This document shows, in pieces, positions 50,777-53,053 of a stretch of 53,053 nt of DNA. Both the position numbers and the translations under genes were made by a program. Source of the stretch: Clostridia bacterium. Its GTDB lineage: Bacteria; Bacillota; Clostridia; Christensenellales; Borkfalkiaceae. The DNA lies in contig JAFTSI010000017.1 in assembly GCA_017467345.1 (NCBI GenBank), forward strand, positions 1 through 53,053, read 5' to 3'. The notes under the pieces are model-generated. The model saw only the letters and a list, made by a program, of their open reading frames with translations. It ran no database searches and was not told the DNA's origin. The first letter of the stretch is position 1. Every line of letters starts with the position of its first letter.

Positions 50777-51985
50777 ATGAAAGTTCCTTTTTCACCGCCT
50801 GATATATCTCAAGCGGAAATTGATAATGTTATTGAAGTGTTAAAGTCTGGTTGGATTACCACAGGCCCTAAAACTAAAGAGTTAGAACGCCGTATCGCCA
50901 CATATTGTGGGGTAGAAAAGTCGGTGTGCTTAAACTCTCAAACGGCGTGCGCAGAAATGGCATTACGCGTGCTTGAAATAGGCGCAGGTGATGAAGTTAT
51001 TACCACGGCTTATACATACACGGCAACGGCATCAGTTATTTGCCATGTAGGTGCAACCCCCATATTAATTGATACTAATGGGGTAGATTTGCAAATGGAT
51101 TACAACGCGCTAAGTAACGCCATAAATGAAAAAACCAAAGCCGTTATCGTGGTTGATATTGCAGGTATTCCTTGTGATTATGATAAAGTGTTTGAAATTG
51201 TAAAGGCTAAACAGCATTTATTTAAGGCGAATAGCAAGTTGCAATCAAAACTCAATAGAGTTGCCGTTATAAGCGATTCGGCGCACTCTTTTGGCGCAGA
51301 ATATAAGGGTAAAAAGGCAGGCAGTATTGCAGACTTTTCGGCATTTTCTTTCCACGCAGTTAAAAATCTTACCACGGCAGAAGGTGGCGCGCTCACTTGG
51401 GGAAAAAACCTAAAAGATGAAAGCGAAGAAATATATAAAAGGGTGCAACTATTATCATTGCACGGTCAATCAAAAGATGCGCTTGCAAAAACCAAAGCAG
51501 GGGCTTGGGAATATGATGTTGTTGGCGCGTTTTATAAGTGTAATATGACTGATATTATGGCAGGAATAGGTTTAGCGCAACTTGATAGGTATGAGGGTAT
51601 GCTTAAACGCAGAAAGGAAATAATCCAAAAATACGATAGCGCGCTTAAACCACTTGGCGTTGAACTTCTTAACCACTATGGAGATAACTATTCAAGTTCT
51701 GGGCATTTATACATTGTTCGCGTGCCATTTATAAACTCTAATCAAAGGAACGAAATTATAACCAAGATGGGAGAGCGCGAAATAGGTTGTAATGTGCATT
51801 ATAAACCCTTGCCATTACTTACTGCGTATAAGAATATGGGTTTTGATATATCTAACTACCCTAACGCATACGCGCGTTTTGAAAAGAGCATAACCTTGCC
51901 ACTCAACACTTTAATGACTGATGAGCAAGTGGATTTTGTTATTGATAACTTTTTAGAGATTTTGGGGGAATACAATGCTAATTAA
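50777..51985 (+). CDS. DegT/DnrJ/EryC1-family sugar aminotransferase
   Basis: This 402-residue PLP-dependent aminotransferase would act on a nucleotide-linked keto-sugar. The start MKVPFSPPDISQAEIDNVIE and GWITTGPKTKELERRIA are classic for the family. The PLP-lysine region is FSFHAVKNLTTAEGGA (K about 197), preceded by SDSAHSFGAEYKG. The ATG at 50777 is preferred to an upstream in-frame start since the family motif begins there. It overlaps the next gene by 11 nt. Likely product: an amino-deoxy sugar for surface glycans. Confidence 0.9.
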   Translation: MKVPFSPPDISQAEIDNVIEVLKSGWITTGPKTKELERRIATYCGVEKSVCLNSQTACAEMALRVLEIGAGDEVITTAYTYTATASVICHVGATPILIDTNGVDLQMDYNALSNAINEKTKAVIVVDIAGIPCDYDKVFEIVKAKQHLFKANSKLQSKLNRVAVISDSAHSFGAEYKGKKAGSIADFSAFSFHAVKNLTTAEGGALTWGKNLKDESEEIYKRVQLLSLHGQSKDALAKTKAGAWEYDVVGAFYKCNMTDIMAGIGLAQLDRYEGMLKRRKEIIQKYDSALKPLGVELLNHYGDNYSSSGHLYIVRVPFINSNQRNEIITKMGEREIGCNVHYKPLPLLTAYKNMGFDISNYPNAYARFEKSITLPLNTLMTDEQVDFVIDNFLEILGEYNAN

Positions 51986-52766
51986 AAAGTGGGACAAACT
52001 TCCAGAGTTTATGAAAAATGATGCCGTTAGGCCTTACTATGAGCATTTAAGGAAAAAGAATTTTTCCCTTTTTATCAAAAGGGTGTTTGACTTTTTGGTT
52101 TCAACCATAATGCTTTTAATACTTTCACCCGTGTTTATAATACTTGCTATCGCAATAAAAATTGATAGCAAAGGGCCAGTATTTTATAGGCAAGTAAGGG
52201 TTACTCAATACGGCAAGAAGTTTAAGATATTTAAGTTTAGAACAATGGTTCAAAATGCCGACGCAATCGGTGCGCATGTAACCGCAAAGGCAGACGCAAG
52301 AATTACCAAAGTTGGCAAGTTTATTAGAAAGTGTAGGCTTGATGAAGTTTCGCAACTCATTGATGTGTGGCGTGGGAAGATGACCTTTGTTGGAACTCGC
52401 CCAGAAGTGCCAGAGTTCGTTGATAAATACACACCCGAAATGATGGCTACATTGCTTTTGCCTGCAGGGGTTACAAGTAAGGCAAGCATTTTCTATAAAG
52501 ATGAAGATGAAATATTAGCAAAGTGCGAAGGGGAAACAAGCGAAGTTTACCTAAATGAGATTTTGCCTGAAAAAATGAAGTATAACTTGCAAGCAATAAA
52601 AGAGTTTAGTTTGTTTAGTGAACTTAAAACTATGTTCCAAACGGTTGGCGCAGTATTAAAAAAAGGCGAAGAGCCTGATGAAAATATTGATGAAGAAATT
52701 AAAGATGATATTTCTTGCGAAGTTACCGAAGAAGTAGTAGATGAACTTATTGATAAAGGAGAGTAG
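51975..52766 (+). CDS. Bacterial sugar-phosphate transferase (priming glycosyltransferase)
   Basis: This 263-residue protein of the WcaJ/PglC-like family transfers a sugar-1-phosphate to undecaprenyl phosphate to start glycan assembly. One membrane segment (KRVFDFLVSTIMLLILSPVF, about residues 33-52) is followed by GPVFYRQVRVTQYGKKFKIF and FKFRTMV. The catalytic-region motif RKCRLDEVSQLIDVWRGKM and FVGTRPEVPEF follow. It has an acidic C-terminal extension (residues 235-263), not usual in the family. Overlap with the aminotransferase supports one operon. Confidence 0.92.
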   Translation: MLIKKWDKLPEFMKNDAVRPYYEHLRKKNFSLFIKRVFDFLVSTIMLLILSPVFIILAIAIKIDSKGPVFYRQVRVTQYGKKFKIFKFRTMVQNADAIGAHVTAKADARITKVGKFIRKCRLDEVSQLIDVWRGKMTFVGTRPEVPEFVDKYTPEMMATLLLPAGVTSKASIFYKDEDEILAKCEGETSEVYLNEILPEKMKYNLQAIKEFSLFSELKTMFQTVGAVLKKGEEPDENIDEEIKDDISCEVTEEVVDELIDKGE

Positions 52767-52768
52767 TT

Positions 52769-53053
52769 ATGATTGAAGGGCTTGTTTCAATTATTACGCC
52801 TACATATAACTGTGGAAAGTTTATTGCCGAAACCATTGATACAGTTTTGGCTCAAACTTACACTAACTGGGAAATGATTATTGTTGACGACCGTTCTACC
52901 GACGATACTAAAACAGTTGTTGAAGAATATATGGCAAAAGATAGCCGTATTAAATATCACCTATTAGAAGAGAACTCTGGGGCGGCGGTTGCAAGAACAA
53001 AGGCTATGGAAATTGCTAATGGCGAATATATGGCATTTTTAGATAGTGATGAC
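52769..53053 (+). CDS. Family 2 glycosyltransferase, truncated by window end
   Basis: The first 95 residues of a GT-A glycosyltransferase: SIITPTYNCGKFIAETIDTV, WEMIIVDDRSTDDT (nucleotide binding) and NGEYMAFLDSDD (DxD motif) at the end. AAAGGAGAG lies 5-6 nt before the ATG, which is 2 nt after the previous stop. It continues beyond the window. Confidence 0.9.
   Translation, partial: MIEGLVSIITPTYNCGKFIAETIDTVLAQTYTNWEMIIVDDRSTDDTKTVVEEYMAKDSRIKYHLLEENSGAAVARTKAMEIANGEYMAFLDSDD

Overview
The window is AT-rich DNA from a low-GC Gram-positive bacterium (Bacillota), most likely an anaerobic, possibly gut-dwelling, uncultured clostridial lineage. The evidence is the gene order (uvrB-uvrA; dgt-dnaG-rpoD-trmK-Nif3; ftsK/spoIIIE-rimO-pgsA-cinA-recA-rny), a type III glutamine synthetase, an NADH-linked [FeFe] hydrogenase, strong GGAG-type ribosome binding sites and near-consensus sigma-A promoters (TTGACA/TTGAAA, 17 bp, TATAAT). 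No rRNA, tRNA, CRISPR array or transposase was seen.

Layout. Positions 1-3700 hold a compact restriction-modification cassette: an Xre-type regulator, a fused nuclease-methyltransferase resembling the BcgI A subunit, and a two-TRD specificity subunit. About 60 bp of near-identical direct repeat flank it, followed by an iteron-like, inverted-repeat-rich AT stretch. Positions 3.7-13 kb are accessory: a small ribbon-helix-helix-like protein, an SGNH esterase, a zinc-ribbon/TM2 protein, a membrane-anchored barnase-like RNase, an ArsB/NhaD-type permease, a secreted surface protein, an Xre repressor facing a repressed zinc-ribbon/membrane protein pair (this locus sits between 57-bp duplications, one carrying a repressor gene fragment), and an MFS transporter. 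Positions 13-34.5 kb are conserved housekeeping: rsmE, two small membrane proteins, uvrBA, then DNA replication, transcription and tRNA-modification genes, then ftsK, rimO, pgsA, cinA, recA and rny.

Positions 34.6-41.5 kb are accessory again: an acyltransferase, an OPA-like MFS transporter, a lone type IIG-like restriction-methylation enzyme and a collagen-repeat lipoprotein with a beta-helix domain. Positions 41.5-49.4 kb are metabolic: a GMP synthase lacking its amidotransferase domain, divergent glutamine synthetase III, and a three-gene electron-bifurcating-type hydrogenase operon. The end holds a lipoprotein with a structured leader and the start of a surface-polysaccharide locus (aminotransferase, sugar-phosphate transferase, truncated glycosyltransferase).

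The most unusual signal is at 37147-37374. A good promoter starts a transcript exactly at a perfect 12-bp outer stem that closes a three-way-junction RNA. This is followed by mutually exclusive antiterminator and terminator hairpins, all in front of the type IIG-like R-M gene. It looks like an undescribed structured leader or attenuator (riboswitch-like) controlling a restriction-modification enzyme.
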